From assembly GCF_017874315.1 (NCBI RefSeq), contig NZ_JAGGLG010000009.1:1-64000 (forward strand): 64,000 nt of DNA, in the 5' to 3' direction. How positions within the stretch are numbered: position 1 is the stretch's first letter; every line of letters starts with the position of its first letter. Made by a program: the position numbers and the translations under genes. Shown here in pieces: positions 1 to 8,462 of the stretch. Under the pieces are notes generated by a model. That model was not told the DNA's origin, did no database searches, and worked only from the letters and a program-made list of their open reading frames with translations. Source of the stretch: Symbiobacterium terraclitae. GTDB lineage: Bacteria > Bacillota > Sulfobacillia > Symbiobacteriales > Symbiobacteriaceae.

Positions 1-554
1 GAGTCATGCAGGGCATGAGAAAATTTCTGGAGGGCCGACTGAAGCTGAAGGTCAACGAGGAGAAGAGCGCGGTGGACCGTCCCTGGAAGCGCAAGCTTCT
101 GGGGTTCAGCTTCCTGCCCGGAAAGCGGGTCCGCATCCGTCTCGCCTCGAAGACGAAAGAGCGGTTCGCGGCGAAAGTCCGCGAAATCACCAGCCGGACA
201 CGGCCGCTGGCACCTGGCGAGCGCATCCGCCAACTCAACGCATACCTGGGGGGATGGCTGGCGTACTTCCGCCTAGCCGAAACACCCAGCGTGTTTGCGC
301 GCATGGACGAGTGGATACGGCGCCGCCTGCGGATGTGCCTCTGGAAGCAGTGGAAGCGGGGGCGAACCCGCTACCGCGAACTGAGACGCCTGGGTCTGAA
401 GCATGGACCCGCCCGAGAGGCGGCAGGGATGCAGGCGAGACCCTGGAGAGCAGCGCACACCCCTCAGGTGCACAAAGCCCTCGGGCTTGCTTACTGGCAA
501 GCCCAAGGGCTGAAGAGCCTGAAGGAAAGCTACGAATCGACTCGGAGTGCTTGA
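1..554 (+). CDS. ltrA: Group II intron reverse transcriptase/maturase, C-terminal part (partial)
   Basis: This is the C-terminal part of an intron-encoded reverse transcriptase/maturase; the gene begins left of the window and the frame is open to the edge. The visible part starts at the end of the RT thumb (FLEGRLKLKVNEEKSAVDRP) and continues into the group II maturase-specific domain X, seen as GERIRQLNAYLGGWLAYF followed by an Arg/Lys/Trp-rich stretch (WIRRRLRMCLWKQWKRGRTR). Domain X binds the intron RNA and helps splicing. No HNH endonuclease domain follows before the stop at 552-554. The stop lies just upstream of recognisable intron domains V and VI, as expected when the ORF sits in domain IV. 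RT catalytic residues are outside the window, so enzyme activity cannot be judged. Confidence 0.93.
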   Translation, partial: VMQGMRKFLEGRLKLKVNEEKSAVDRPWKRKLLGFSFLPGKRVRIRLASKTKERFAAKVREITSRTRPLAPGERIRQLNAYLGGWLAYFRLAETPSVFARMDEWIRRRLRMCLWKQWKRGRTRYRELRRLGLKHGPAREAAGMQARPWRAAHTPQVHKALGLAYWQAQGLKSLKESYESTRSA

Positions 555-557
555 CGA

Positions 558-627
558 AACGCCGGATGCGTGACCCGCATGTCCGGTGTTGTGAGAGGCC
601 GTAGGGCGACCCTACGGTCTACTCGAT
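558..627 (+). ncRNA. 3' end of group II intron RNA (domains V and VI)
   Basis: Directly after the maturase stop, a 7-bp stem CGCCGGA (560-566) pairs with TCCGGTG (582-588, one G.T pair) and encloses a short second stem, in the manner of domain V. A second hairpin, CCGTAGGG (599-606) with CCCTACGG (610-617), looks like domain VI and is followed by TCTACTCGAT. Bacterial introns of this class commonly end in CTACTCGAT or a close variant, so I place the 3' splice junction after 627. The boundary is inferred from this terminal motif. It is supported because the sequence beginning at 628 resumes a protein-coding frame. Confidence 0.85.
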
Positions 628-675
628 CGCCTCCTCTTCGGCCACTTCTGGATCCCGCTGGTCTGGAGGAGGTAG
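628..675 (+). CDS. 3' exon (C-terminus) of an intron-interrupted DASS transporter paralogue
   Basis: The bases after the intron encode RLLFGHFWIPLVWRR and a stop at 673-675. The intact transporter at 903-2405 ends TLFGCFWIPLVWGK, so this is the C-terminus of a second SLC13/DASS family copy whose main part lies left of the intron, outside the window. The similarity continues past the stop (both read tagccgcacag) and into a following hairpin. Intron splicing would restore the reading frame; without it the protein would lack its last transmembrane end. The upstream exon cannot be seen. Confidence 0.8.
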   Translation, partial: RLLFGHFWIPLVWRR

Positions 676-703
676 CCGCACAGCGAGGGAACCCCGTTAC
701 TCT

Positions 704-742
704 GCCGCCGCGGCGTACCGCCCGCGGCGGCTCTTTGTGTTC
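704..742 (+). terminator. Rho-independent terminator of the interrupted transporter gene
   Basis: A GC-rich stem GCCGCCGCGG (704-713) pairs with CCGCGGCGGC (722-731) and is followed by the T-rich stretch tctttgtgttct. It corresponds in position to the hairpin after the intact paralogue at 2428. Confidence 0.75.
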
Positions 743-902
743 TGGTGGCGGCGCATATTACATTTTCGCAACTAGAAGGAATTGCGGCAGGAACTTGCAG
801 AATACAGACTAGGGCCTACAAGGGCGGTTCCAGGAACAGAAAAGTACACAATCGCCATGCACTTAGAAACCACCATGCCTACTTCAGGGAGGAGGACGTC
901 GC
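743..902. other. Intergenic region upstream of the DASS transporter
   Basis: This less GC-rich stretch carries no convincing ORF. It presumably holds the promoter of the transporter gene, but no clear -35/-10 pair is visible. An AGGGAGGAGG ribosome binding site (about 887-896) lies just before the start at 903. Confidence 0.4.
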
Positions 903-2405
903 ATGGCCGTGGAGCTCAACATCCGGCACGTCAACGTCGAAGAGCGGGCGCCCGGCTACAACGTGGGCCAGATGGTTGGCCTGGCCCTGGGTCCGGTTCT
1001 GTTCCTGAGCCTCTACCTGTTCCTCAAACCGGCGGGCCTCGGCCCCGAAGGCGTGGCCGCCCTGGCGGCCACGGCCTGGGTTGCGGTCTGGTGGGTGACG
1101 GAGGCCCTGCCGATCCCGATCACCAGCCTGCTGCCGATCGTTTTGTTTCCGGCCCTGGGGCTGGGCTCGGTGCGCGACGTCCTGGCCCCGTACGCCGACC
1201 CGACCATCTTCCTGTTCCTCGGCGGCTTCGTCATCGCCCTGGCCATCGAGCGGTGGAACCTGCACCGGCGCATCGCCCTGGGCGTCATCAGCCGCGTGGG
1301 GACCAACTCCACCCGCCTGGTGCTGGGCTTCATGCTGGCCACCGGAGGGCTCTCCGCGTTTCTCTCCAACAGTGCGACGGCCATGATGATGCTGCCCATC
1401 GGAATGGCCGTGATCAAGCAGATCGCGGAACTGCAGTGTACGTTGGGGCCTGACGGCGAGGTGCCCCGGACGAACTTCGCCAGGGTGATCATGCTCGGTA
1501 TCGCCTACGCCGCATCCATCGGCGGCGTCGGCTCCATCATTGGCTCTCCGCCCAACGCCGTGATGGTGGGCGTGGCGTCCAAGACCCTGGGCGTGCAGAT
1601 TACCTTCCTGGAGTACATGTACGTGGGCGTCCCGTTCGCCCTGGTCATCCTCTTCGTCGCCTGGCGGATCTTGCTGCGAGTCTTTCCGCCGGAGTTCCGT
1701 GAGCTCGACGGCGGCCGGGAGTTCGTCCGCAAGCAGCTGGCCGACCTCGGCCCGATGACCGAGCAGGAGTGGAAGGTTCTCGCCGTCTTCGGCCTCACCG
1801 CGCTGCTCTGGATCATCTACCCGTTCCTGCTGCAGGATGTCATCCCGGGAATCAGCGACACCACCGTGGCGATGTTCGGCGCCATCCTGCTCTTCCTGAT
1901 CCCGAGCGGCCGGTGCCGCGGCGAGTTCCTGCTCGACGAGAAGGCCTTCGCCAAACTGCCCTGGGGCGTGCTGCTGCTCTTCGGTGCCGGGTTCTGCGTG
2001 GCCTCCGTCTTCCAGTCGTCCGGCGTGGCCGAGTGGCTCTCCGGGTTCCTGACGGGCCTCGGAGGGGTGCACTACCTCCTGATCGTCCTGGCCGTCTCGA
2101 TCATGCTGGAGGTGCTCACCGAGATCACCTCCAACACGGCCGTCGCGACCATCTTCATGCCGATCCTGGTGAGCCTGGCCGATGCGCTGAACATCTCGCC
2201 CGTCGGCCTGATGATGGTCGCCGCCCTGTCCGCTTCCATGGCCTTCATGATGCCGGTGGCCACCCCGCCCAACGCCATCGTCTTCAGCACGGGCTGCGTG
2301 ACCATCCGGCAGATGATGAAGGCCGGATTCTTCCTGAACGTGGCGTCGATTATCACGATCACCCTCTTCGGCTGCTTCTGGATCCCCCTGGTCTGGGGGA
2401 AGTAG
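903..2405 (+). CDS. DASS (SLC13) family sodium:anion symporter
   Basis: This 500-residue polytopic membrane protein is predicted to import dicarboxylates, sulfate or related divalent anions with Na+. Two family signatures are visible. The SNT motif with a PPN lies around residues 208-221 (GGVGSIIGSPPNAVMVG), and the second repeat reads NTAVATIFMPI, then MPVATPPNAIVFSTG near residues 400-465. About a dozen hydrophobic segments span the length, as usual for DASS/CitT proteins. The ATG at 903 is preceded by a strong AGGGAGGAGG site. The substrate cannot be assigned. A second copy interrupted by a group II intron lies immediately upstream, so this is a tandem pair. It is separated from the ABC genes by a terminator. 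Confidence 0.9.
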   Translation: MAVELNIRHVNVEERAPGYNVGQMVGLALGPVLFLSLYLFLKPAGLGPEGVAALAATAWVAVWWVTEALPIPITSLLPIVLFPALGLGSVRDVLAPYADPTIFLFLGGFVIALAIERWNLHRRIALGVISRVGTNSTRLVLGFMLATGGLSAFLSNSATAMMMLPIGMAVIKQIAELQCTLGPDGEVPRTNFARVIMLGIAYAASIGGVGSIIGSPPNAVMVGVASKTLGVQITFLEYMYVGVPFALVILFVAWRILLRVFPPEFRELDGGREFVRKQLADLGPMTEQEWKVLAVFGLTALLWIIYPFLLQDVIPGISDTTVAMFGAILLFLIPSGRCRGEFLLDEKAFAKLPWGVLLLFGAGFCVASVFQSSGVAEWLSGFLTGLGGVHYLLIVLAVSIMLEVLTEITSNTAVATIFMPILVSLADALNISPVGLMMVAALSASMAFMMPVATPPNAIVFSTGCVTIRQMMKAGFFLNVASIITITLFGCFWIPLVWGK

Positions 2406-2427
2406 CCGCACAGGGAGCGCCGGCACC

Positions 2428-2463
2428 GGCCGCCGCGGGGCACTGCCCTCGGCGGCCTTCTTG
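2428..2463 (+). terminator. Rho-independent terminator after the DASS gene
   Basis: The stem GGCCGCCG (2428-2435) pairs with CGGCGGCC (2450-2457) and is followed by ttctt. It separates the transporter from the downstream ABC operon. Confidence 0.65.
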
Positions 2464-2595
2464 CGTGGACGACTGGCGGTTTTCCCCACCGGCGAAAGGA
2501 ATAGGAGGGTTGTAGAGTGAATCTTCCTAAAGTAAAGACGCGGCGTGGAGGATGTGCGGCTCCCGCCGCTGTCGGACACACGGGGAGGGGATTGG

Positions 2596-4290
2596 ATGAA
2601 GCCGACGTTCATGCGCCTGACAGGCGCGCTGCTGGCCGCGGCCATGCTGCTCTTGTCGGCGTGCTCGAAGCCGTCCGGGACCGACGGCGGTCCGAGCACC
2701 AGCAGCGGAACGGGTCAGACCGACACGGGGCAGAGCGGCAGCGGCCAGGGCGGCTCCGACACGTCCCAGGGCGCCCAGCCCAGGCGCGGTCCGAACGGGG
2801 AGGTCTATGGCGGCGTGTACCGGATGGCGGTGGGGGCCGAGCCGGCCGGGATCGACCCGCACATCGACACCACGCTGTTCACCTACCGCCTCTCGCGCAA
2901 CATCTTCAGCACGCTGGTCCGCTACAAGGGCGAGACGCTGGAGCTGGAGCCCGAGCTGCTCGCCGAGATGCCTGCCATCTCGCCGGACGGCCGTACGTAC
3001 TCCTTCCGCCTGAAGGAGGGCGTGAAGTTCCACAACGGCGCCGCACTCACCGCCCACGACGTGAAGTACACGTTTGAGCGGCTGCTCACGCCGGCCACCA
3101 AAGCGGCCAACACCTGGGTGCTGCAGGACGTGGTGGGCGCGGACGAGATGCTGAACGGCACCGCCACGGAGCTGGCCGGGCTGAAGGTGACCGGCGACTA
3201 CACCTTCGAGATCACCCTCAAGCAGCCGTTCGGCCCCTTCCTCTACTATCTGGCCACCGCGCCGGCCTCCATCTATCCGGCGGAGTACGCCCGGCAGAAA
3301 GGCGACGCCTTCGCCCGGGAGCCGGTGGGCACCGGCCCCTTCCGGCTGAAGGAGTGGCGGGAGAACGAGCTGCTGGTCCTGGAGCGGAACCCGGACTTCT
3401 TCGAAGAGGGTTACCCGTTCCTCGACGCCATCGAGTACCGCGTGGTGGCGGACGAGTCGACCCGCTGGCTGGAGTTCGAGGCCGGCAACCTCGACAGCAA
3501 CGAGATCCCGACGGTGGAGTGGGAGAACGCCACGCAGTCCGGCCGCTGGAAGGTGTGGGAGACCACCACGCTCAACACCTACTACCTGTCGCTGCAGCTG
3601 GAGATGGTGCCTGACCCGCGGGTCCGCGAGGCCATCTCGCTGGCCATCGACCGGCAGAAGATCATCGACACCATCCATAACGGCACAGGCACGCCTGCCA
3701 TCGGCTTCACCTCGCCGGGTATCGTGGGTGCGCTCACCGGCGCACCGGGTTTCCCCTACGACCCCGACCGGGCGCGGCAACTGATCAAGGAGGCCGGGGC
3801 CGAGGGCATGACCATCGTCTCATGGCAGCGCGGCGGCGACAAGGTGACCGACTCCAACCTGGCGATCCAGCAGATGCTGGCGGAGGTGGGCCTCAACTAC
3901 GTCGTGGAGATCTACGACTCGGCCACGTTCCGCGAGGCGCGGGCCAACGGCGAGATCATGGCCAACCAGGGCAACTGGTACGCCGACTACCCCGACCCCG
4001 ACAACTACCTGTGGACCTACTTCCACTCCTCCAGCTCCAGGGGGATGTCGGTGGCCATGAACGACCCAGAGGTCGACCGCATCCTGGAGGAGGCCCGCAT
4101 CAGCACCGACCAGGCGGCCCGGGTCAAGGCCTACCAGGACCTGGAGCGGAAGCTGCTGTACGAGCAGTACGCCATCATCCCGCTTTGGCACCTGAAGTCC
4201 TACTTCGTCAGCCAGCCCAACGTGTACGGCTTCAAGCTGAACCCGGTCTTCGTCTACGATTACAAGACGGTTTGGAAGGACGTCCAGTAA
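2596..4290 (+). CDS. ABC transporter substrate-binding lipoprotein, peptide/nickel family (SBP_bac_5)
   Basis: This 564-residue lipoprotein captures oligopeptides or similar ligands for import. It starts with a lipoprotein signal whose lipobox is LLSAC (Cys about residue 21), followed by a Ser/Thr/Gly-rich linker to about residue 70. The family-5 binding fold follows; its hallmarks are an NIFSTLVRY-type segment, KEGVKFHNGAALTAHDVKYT, and the C-terminal YADYPDPDNYLWTYFHSS, which is typical of DppA/OppA-like proteins. The ATG at 2596 follows a GGGGAGGGG site; upstream in-frame codons lack a signal peptide. It leads an operon with two permeases, a peptidase and an aminotransferase. Ligand specificity is unknown. 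Confidence 0.93.
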   Translation: MKPTFMRLTGALLAAAMLLLSACSKPSGTDGGPSTSSGTGQTDTGQSGSGQGGSDTSQGAQPRRGPNGEVYGGVYRMAVGAEPAGIDPHIDTTLFTYRLSRNIFSTLVRYKGETLELEPELLAEMPAISPDGRTYSFRLKEGVKFHNGAALTAHDVKYTFERLLTPATKAANTWVLQDVVGADEMLNGTATELAGLKVTGDYTFEITLKQPFGPFLYYLATAPASIYPAEYARQKGDAFAREPVGTGPFRLKEWRENELLVLERNPDFFEEGYPFLDAIEYRVVADESTRWLEFEAGNLDSNEIPTVEWENATQSGRWKVWETTTLNTYYLSLQLEMVPDPRVREAISLAIDRQKIIDTIHNGTGTPAIGFTSPGIVGALTGAPGFPYDPDRARQLIKEAGAEGMTIVSWQRGGDKVTDSNLAIQQMLAEVGLNYVVEIYDSATFREARANGEIMANQGNWYADYPDPDNYLWTYFHSSSSRGMSVAMNDPEVDRILEEARISTDQAARVKAYQDLERKLLYEQYAIIPLWHLKSYFVSQPNVYGFKLNPVFVYDYKTVWKDVQ

Positions 4291-4363
4291 CCTGACGCAT
4301 TCCGGCGGTGGGGGCCGCGGCGCACACGGCCCCCACCCCGATCGCACATGAGGGGAGATTCGC

Positions 4364-5284
4364 GTGCTCGCCTACATCATCCGCCGCCTCTGGCAGGGCG
4401 TCCCGGTCCTGCTGGGGGTGAGCGTCATCACCTTCATCCTGATGCACGTGGTGCCGGGCGACCCGGTCAGCGCCGCCTTCGAGAAGCGGGCCGATCCGGA
4501 GACCATCGCCCGTATCCGCCACGAGCTGGGGCTCGACCGCCCGCTGCCGGTGCAGTACGCCGACTTCCTGGTCAAGGCCCTCCAGGGAGACCTCGGCCAG
4601 TCCTTCCAGACCCGGCAGCCGGTGGCCGAGATGATCCGCGGCGCCATGCCGGCCACCGTCAAGCTCACCCTCTCGGCGGTGCTGGTCACGGTGGTGATCG
4701 GCGTGCCGATCGGCATCATCTCGGCCCTGCACCGCGGGTCGGCCATCGACTACATGGCAACGGTGACAGCGCTCTCCTTCATCTCGGCGCCGGTATTCTG
4801 GGTGGCCATGGTCGCCCAGCTGCTCTTCGGGCACCGCTGGGGCGTGCTGCCCATCTCCGGGTTCGACACGCCGCAGCACCTGGTGCTGCCGGCGCTGGTG
4901 CTGGGCACCCGCTACGCGGCGTCGGTGGCCCGCTACACCCGCTCCTCCATGCTCGACGTGATCGGCCAGGACTTCATCCGCACCGCCCGGGCGAAGGGGC
5001 TGAGCGGGCGCGTCGTCATCTTCAGGCACGCGCTGAAGAACGCCCTGATCCCGGTGGTGACGGTGATCGGCCTGGAGATCGGCGGGCTGCTCACCGGCTC
5101 CATCCTCACCGAGTCCGTGTTCGGCATCCCCGGGCTGGGGCTGGTGACCATCCGCGGCCTCAACTCCCTGGACTTCCCGGTGATCCAGGCGACCGTGCTG
5201 CTCACGGCGGTGATCTTCGTGGTGATGAACATCGTCGTGGACATCAGCTACTCCCTGCTGGATCCCCGCATCCGCATGACCTAG
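4364..5284 (+). CDS. ABC transporter permease, DppB-like
   Basis: This 306-residue inner-membrane permease of the peptide/nickel ABC family has six predicted transmembrane helices. The N-terminus is diagnostic for DppB/OppB: YIIRRLWQGVPVLLGVSVIT, then HVVPGDPV and a RHELGLDRPLPVQY segment. The cytoplasmic EAA-type loop that docks to the ATPase is present (RTARAKGLSGRVVIFRHALK, about residues 206-225). The GTG start at 4364 follows an AGGGGAG site. It probably forms a heterodimer with the product at 5301. No ATPase gene is encoded in this operon. Confidence 0.94.
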   Translation: MLAYIIRRLWQGVPVLLGVSVITFILMHVVPGDPVSAAFEKRADPETIARIRHELGLDRPLPVQYADFLVKALQGDLGQSFQTRQPVAEMIRGAMPATVKLTLSAVLVTVVIGVPIGIISALHRGSAIDYMATVTALSFISAPVFWVAMVAQLLFGHRWGVLPISGFDTPQHLVLPALVLGTRYAASVARYTRSSMLDVIGQDFIRTARAKGLSGRVVIFRHALKNALIPVVTVIGLEIGGLLTGSILTESVFGIPGLGLVTIRGLNSLDFPVIQATVLLTAVIFVVMNIVVDISYSLLDPRIRMT

Positions 5285-5300
5285 GAGAGGAGCGTAGGCC

Positions 5301-6221
5301 ATGGCAGTACCGTTACGGCAGCGGGGCCAGGCTCAGGCGGAGCCCGCCGGCCGGCAGCCCAGGACCGCGTGGCACCGGCTGCGGCAGCACAAGCTGGCGA
5401 TGGCAGGCCTGGCCTTCATCATCCTGCTGATCATCGTCGCCATCCTGGCCCCGGTGCTGGCGCCGGCCGATCCCAACAAGCAGGACCTGTTCGCCAGGCT
5501 TGCGAAGCCGGGCACGCCCTTCGACGAGCTCGGGGAGGGCAAGTACTGGCTGGGCGCCGACCAGCTGGGCCGCGACGTGCTCTCCCGGGTGATCTACGGC
5601 GCCCGGATCTCGCTGCTGGTGGGCTTCGTGGCGGAGTTTATCGTGCTCTTGATCGGCGTGACGCTGGGGGCGCTGGCGGGTTACTACGGCGGCTGGGTCG
5701 ACCGGGTGATCATGCGCACGGCCGACGTGCTCTTCGCCTTTCCCGACCTGCTCTTCGCCATCGCCGTCATGTTCGCCCTGGGCCGGGGGCTTCTCAACCT
5801 CTTCGTGGCGCTCTCGGTGGTGGGCTGGGCCGGCATGGCCCGGCTGGCCCGCAGCCAGGTGCTGGCGCTGAAGGAGCGCGACTTCGTCGAGGGCGCCCGG
5901 GCGGTCGGGGCCCGGGACCGGCGGGTGCTCCTCGCCCACATCCTGCCCAACGCGCTGGGCCCGATCATCGTGGCGGTGACGCTGGGCATCCCCGGCGCCA
6001 TCATGAGCGAGGCCTCCCTCAGCTACCTGGGGCTGGGCGTGCAGCCCCCGACGCCCACCTGGGGGGCGATGATCTACGAGGGCCGCTCCTACCTGCGGCA
6101 CGCACCGTGGATGTCGCTGGCGCCCGGGGCGATGATCATGCTGACCGTGCTCGCCTTCAACCTGCTGGGGGACGGCCTGCGCGACGCGCTGGACCCCCGC
6201 ACGAGCCGCAGAGGAGGCTAG
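5301..6221 (+). CDS. ABC transporter permease, DppC-like
   Basis: This 306-residue permease is the second membrane subunit of the same transporter. A Pro/Gln-rich N-terminal tail precedes the first helix (about residues 34-54). Next comes the DppC-typical extracellular/N-terminal region with WLGADQLGRDVLSRVIYGAR. The EAA loop (EGARAVGARDRRVLLAHILP) provides the ATPase contact and SYLGLGVQPPTPTWGAMI is the family C-terminal signature. The ATG at 5301 is preceded by GGAGAGGAG and starts 16 nt after the first permease stop. Four nucleotides separate it from the peptidase gene, implying one transcript. Confidence 0.94.
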   Translation: MAVPLRQRGQAQAEPAGRQPRTAWHRLRQHKLAMAGLAFIILLIIVAILAPVLAPADPNKQDLFARLAKPGTPFDELGEGKYWLGADQLGRDVLSRVIYGARISLLVGFVAEFIVLLIGVTLGALAGYYGGWVDRVIMRTADVLFAFPDLLFAIAVMFALGRGLLNLFVALSVVGWAGMARLARSQVLALKERDFVEGARAVGARDRRVLLAHILPNALGPIIVAVTLGIPGAIMSEASLSYLGLGVQPPTPTWGAMIYEGRSYLRHAPWMSLAPGAMIMLTVLAFNLLGDGLRDALDPRTSRRGG

Positions 6222-6225
6222 GTCC

Positions 6226-7188
6226 ATGGCGCTCTATCCCGTGGAATCCTTCACCGGCGGCGAGCACCTGGGCATCCGTCCCGCCGCCGGCGGGCTCGAG
6301 GGGGACGGCACCTGGACCGGACCGGTGACCGAGGCCGCGCCCTTCGACTGGGCCGTGGCGTCGTGGAACGGCGCGGGCGACCGGATTGAAGTGTGCCTGC
6401 GGGTGCGCATGGCCGGGTCCTGGTCGCCCTGGTTCAGCTTCGGCCGCTGGTCGTCCACCGGGCCGAGGGGTTCTGTGGACGGGCAGGAGCGCCCGCCCTT
6501 CGGGCGCCTCGCCACCGACACCCTGCTGCTCACCGGGCCGGCGGACGCGTACCAGCTGCGCGTATCGCTCCGGGGGGCCGTGCTGACCCGGCTCTGGCTC
6601 GCCGCTGCAGTGGCCTCCCACCGGTCGGAGGAACCCCCGTTCACCCCGGCCTGGGGCGTGGACCTGGACGTGCCCCGGCGCTCGCAGATGGTCTACCCGA
6701 CCGGCGGGAACGTGTGGTGCAGCCCCACGTCGCTGGCGATGGTGATGGCTTACTACGGTCACGAGGAGTCGATTCCCGACGCCACGGTTCCCGGGGTCTA
6801 CGACCCCGTCTACGACGGCCACGGCAACTGGCCGTTCAACACCGCCTACGCCGGGACCCGCGGCTTCGTGGCGTACGTCGACCGCCTCGGCGGCTTCGCC
6901 GACCTGGAGCGCAGCATCGCCCGGCGCCGGCCGGTCATCGCATCGGTGGCCTACGACCGGGCGTGGCTGCCCAACGCGCCCATCGCCCGCACGGCGGGCC
7001 ACATCCTGGTCGTGCGCGGCTTCACCCGGGAGGGCGACGTGATCGTCAACGACCCGGCGGCGGAGGACGACCGCGGGGTGCGGCGGGTCTACCGGCGCGA
7101 CCTGTTCCAGCGGGCCTGGCTGGACCGGGGCGGCGTGGTATACGTGGTGGCCCCCTTGGCCAGGCCTGACGGGCCTGGTGTAGAATAG
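6226..7188 (+). CDS. C39-like (papain-fold) peptidase family protein
   Basis: This 320-residue protein has an N-terminal beta-rich region (about 1-140) and a C-terminal peptidase C39-like domain. The putative catalytic Cys165 lies in NVWCSPTSLAMVMAYYG, His259 in AGHILVVRG, and Asn275-Asp276 in VIVNDPAAEDDRGVRRVY, the usual Cys/His/Asp-Asn order. No signal peptide or membrane segment is evident, so it appears cytoplasmic. It starts 4 nt after the permease gene and is followed by an aminotransferase. A role in processing the imported peptide is a reasonable inference, but the family also includes proteins of unknown activity. There is no ABC exporter domain, so it is not a bacteriocin C39 exporter. 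Confidence 0.8.
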   Translation: MALYPVESFTGGEHLGIRPAAGGLEGDGTWTGPVTEAAPFDWAVASWNGAGDRIEVCLRVRMAGSWSPWFSFGRWSSTGPRGSVDGQERPPFGRLATDTLLLTGPADAYQLRVSLRGAVLTRLWLAAAVASHRSEEPPFTPAWGVDLDVPRRSQMVYPTGGNVWCSPTSLAMVMAYYGHEESIPDATVPGVYDPVYDGHGNWPFNTAYAGTRGFVAYVDRLGGFADLERSIARRRPVIASVAYDRAWLPNAPIARTAGHILVVRGFTREGDVIVNDPAAEDDRGVRRVYRRDLFQRAWLDRGGVVYVVAPLARPDGPGVE

Positions 7189-7232
7189 CACCAGACCGGC
7201 CGTAGAGCTGCGCCGGTCGAGGAGGTGCACCT

Positions 7233-8381
7233 GTGGACAGGTTGATGGAGATTCGCGCCCAGGTTCCTGCGGTGAGCACCCAGGTCTACCTGAACACCGG
7301 CACGGCCGGGCCCATGCCCGAGCCGGTGCGCGCCGCGATGGTGGAGTCGCTGGCATCCCAGTTGGCCGACGGGCGAATCCGGGCGGACTACTACGTGAAA
7401 CTGTCCCGGCTCAAGCGGGAGATCCGGGAGCGGCACGCGGCCCTCCTGGGCTGTGACCCCGAGGAGATCGCCCTCACCCAGAACACCACCGACGGGATGA
7501 ACATGGTGACCCTGGGGGTGAACTGGCAGCCCGGCGACGAGGCGATCACCACGAACCTCGAGCACGCGGGCGCGCTTTTCCCGCTCTTCGCAGCCCGGCA
7601 GCGCTACGGCATCACCATCCGGATCGCCGACGTGCTGGACCGGCCCGAGGAGGCCGCGGCGGTGATCGAGCGGCTGATCACGCCGCGCACCAAGCTGATC
7701 TCGCTCTCGCACGTCTCGTACATCACCGGGGCCGTGCTGCCCATCCGGGAGATCGCCGAGGTCGCGCACCGCCACGGCGTGCTGCTGCTGGTGGACGGCG
7801 CCCAGTCCTTCGGCGCCATGCCGGTGGACGTGAAGGCGCTCGGGGTCGACTTCTACGCCGTGACCAGCCAGAAGTGGCTCTGCGGCCCCGAGGGGGCCGG
7901 TGCCCTCTACGCCTCCCGCGACGCCATCTCGCAGGTACGGATCACCTTCGCCAGCTACGGCACCGCGCAGTCCTACGACCTGTACGGCGGCCTGTTGCCC
8001 TGGGGCAACGCGAAGAAGTTCGAGCAGGGTACCGTCCAGCCGGCGGTCCTGGCCGGGCAACTGGCCGCGCTCCGCTGGCTGACGGAGGAGGTGGGGACGG
8101 ACTGGGCCCACGGGCGCATCAGACGGCTCGCGGCCGACGCCCGGGAGCTGCTCGCCGCCGTGCCCGGCGTCACCGTGGTCACCCCGGCCGAGACGGCGGG
8201 GCTGGTGACCTTCCAGGTGGAGGCGAACGCCGATGCGGTGCTGAAGGCCCTGGCCGCGCAGGAGATCATCGTCCGCACGGTGCCGCACCCCCGCAGCCTG
8301 CGGCTCTCGACGGGCTTCTACAACACGGAGGAGGAGCTGGAGCGGCTGGCCGCTGCACTGCAGCCGCTGGCCCGGGCCTGA
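7233..8381 (+). CDS. Class V aminotransferase-fold PLP enzyme
   Basis: This 382-residue cytosolic pyridoxal-phosphate enzyme belongs to the family of cysteine desulfurases and isopenicillin N epimerase-like enzymes. The Schiff-base lysine is Lys214 in TSQKWLCGPEGAGALY, and the cofactor-ring aspartate is Asp188 in VDGAQSFG. An early LNTGTAGPMPEPV segment is characteristic of epimerase/desulfurase-like members. The GTG at 7233 has a GGAGGTG site. The substrate cannot be deduced; there is no obvious mobile active-site Cys loop marking it as IscS/NifS. It is the last gene of the peptide-uptake operon, suggesting it acts on an amino acid or amine released from the imported compound. Confidence 0.85.
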   Translation: MDRLMEIRAQVPAVSTQVYLNTGTAGPMPEPVRAAMVESLASQLADGRIRADYYVKLSRLKREIRERHAALLGCDPEEIALTQNTTDGMNMVTLGVNWQPGDEAITTNLEHAGALFPLFAARQRYGITIRIADVLDRPEEAAAVIERLITPRTKLISLSHVSYITGAVLPIREIAEVAHRHGVLLLVDGAQSFGAMPVDVKALGVDFYAVTSQKWLCGPEGAGALYASRDAISQVRITFASYGTAQSYDLYGGLLPWGNAKKFEQGTVQPAVLAGQLAALRWLTEEVGTDWAHGRIRRLAADARELLAAVPGVTVVTPAETAGLVTFQVEANADAVLKALAAQEIIVRTVPHPRSLRLSTGFYNTEEELERLAAALQPLARA

Positions 8382-8389
8382 GCGAACCC

Positions 8390-8420
8390 GAGGGCCGCCC
8401 CCGCCAGGGGAGCGGCCCTC
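8390..8420 (+). terminator. Hairpin terminator ending the first ABC operon
   Basis: GAGGGCCGC (8390-8398) pairs with GCGGCCCTC (8412-8420). The following sequence is only weakly T-rich, so termination strength is uncertain. Confidence 0.6.
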
Positions 8421-8462
8421 ATCCCGCTTGATGCGCCGGCTGCGCGGAAATCGAACCAAAAG

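Noticed and set aside
879-2699. Long minus-strand open frame (606 codons) antisense to the DASS gene
   Set aside because: It is a GC-rich shadow: composition is His/Asp/Gln/Arg-rich with no domain, and the plus-strand transporter has clear family motifs. Similar long antisense frames over uvrA and uvrB were dismissed for the same reason.
6226-7188. Bacteriocin-processing C39 exporter
   Set aside because: Only the peptidase fold is present, without exporter membrane or ATPase domains, and no double-glycine leader gene is seen.
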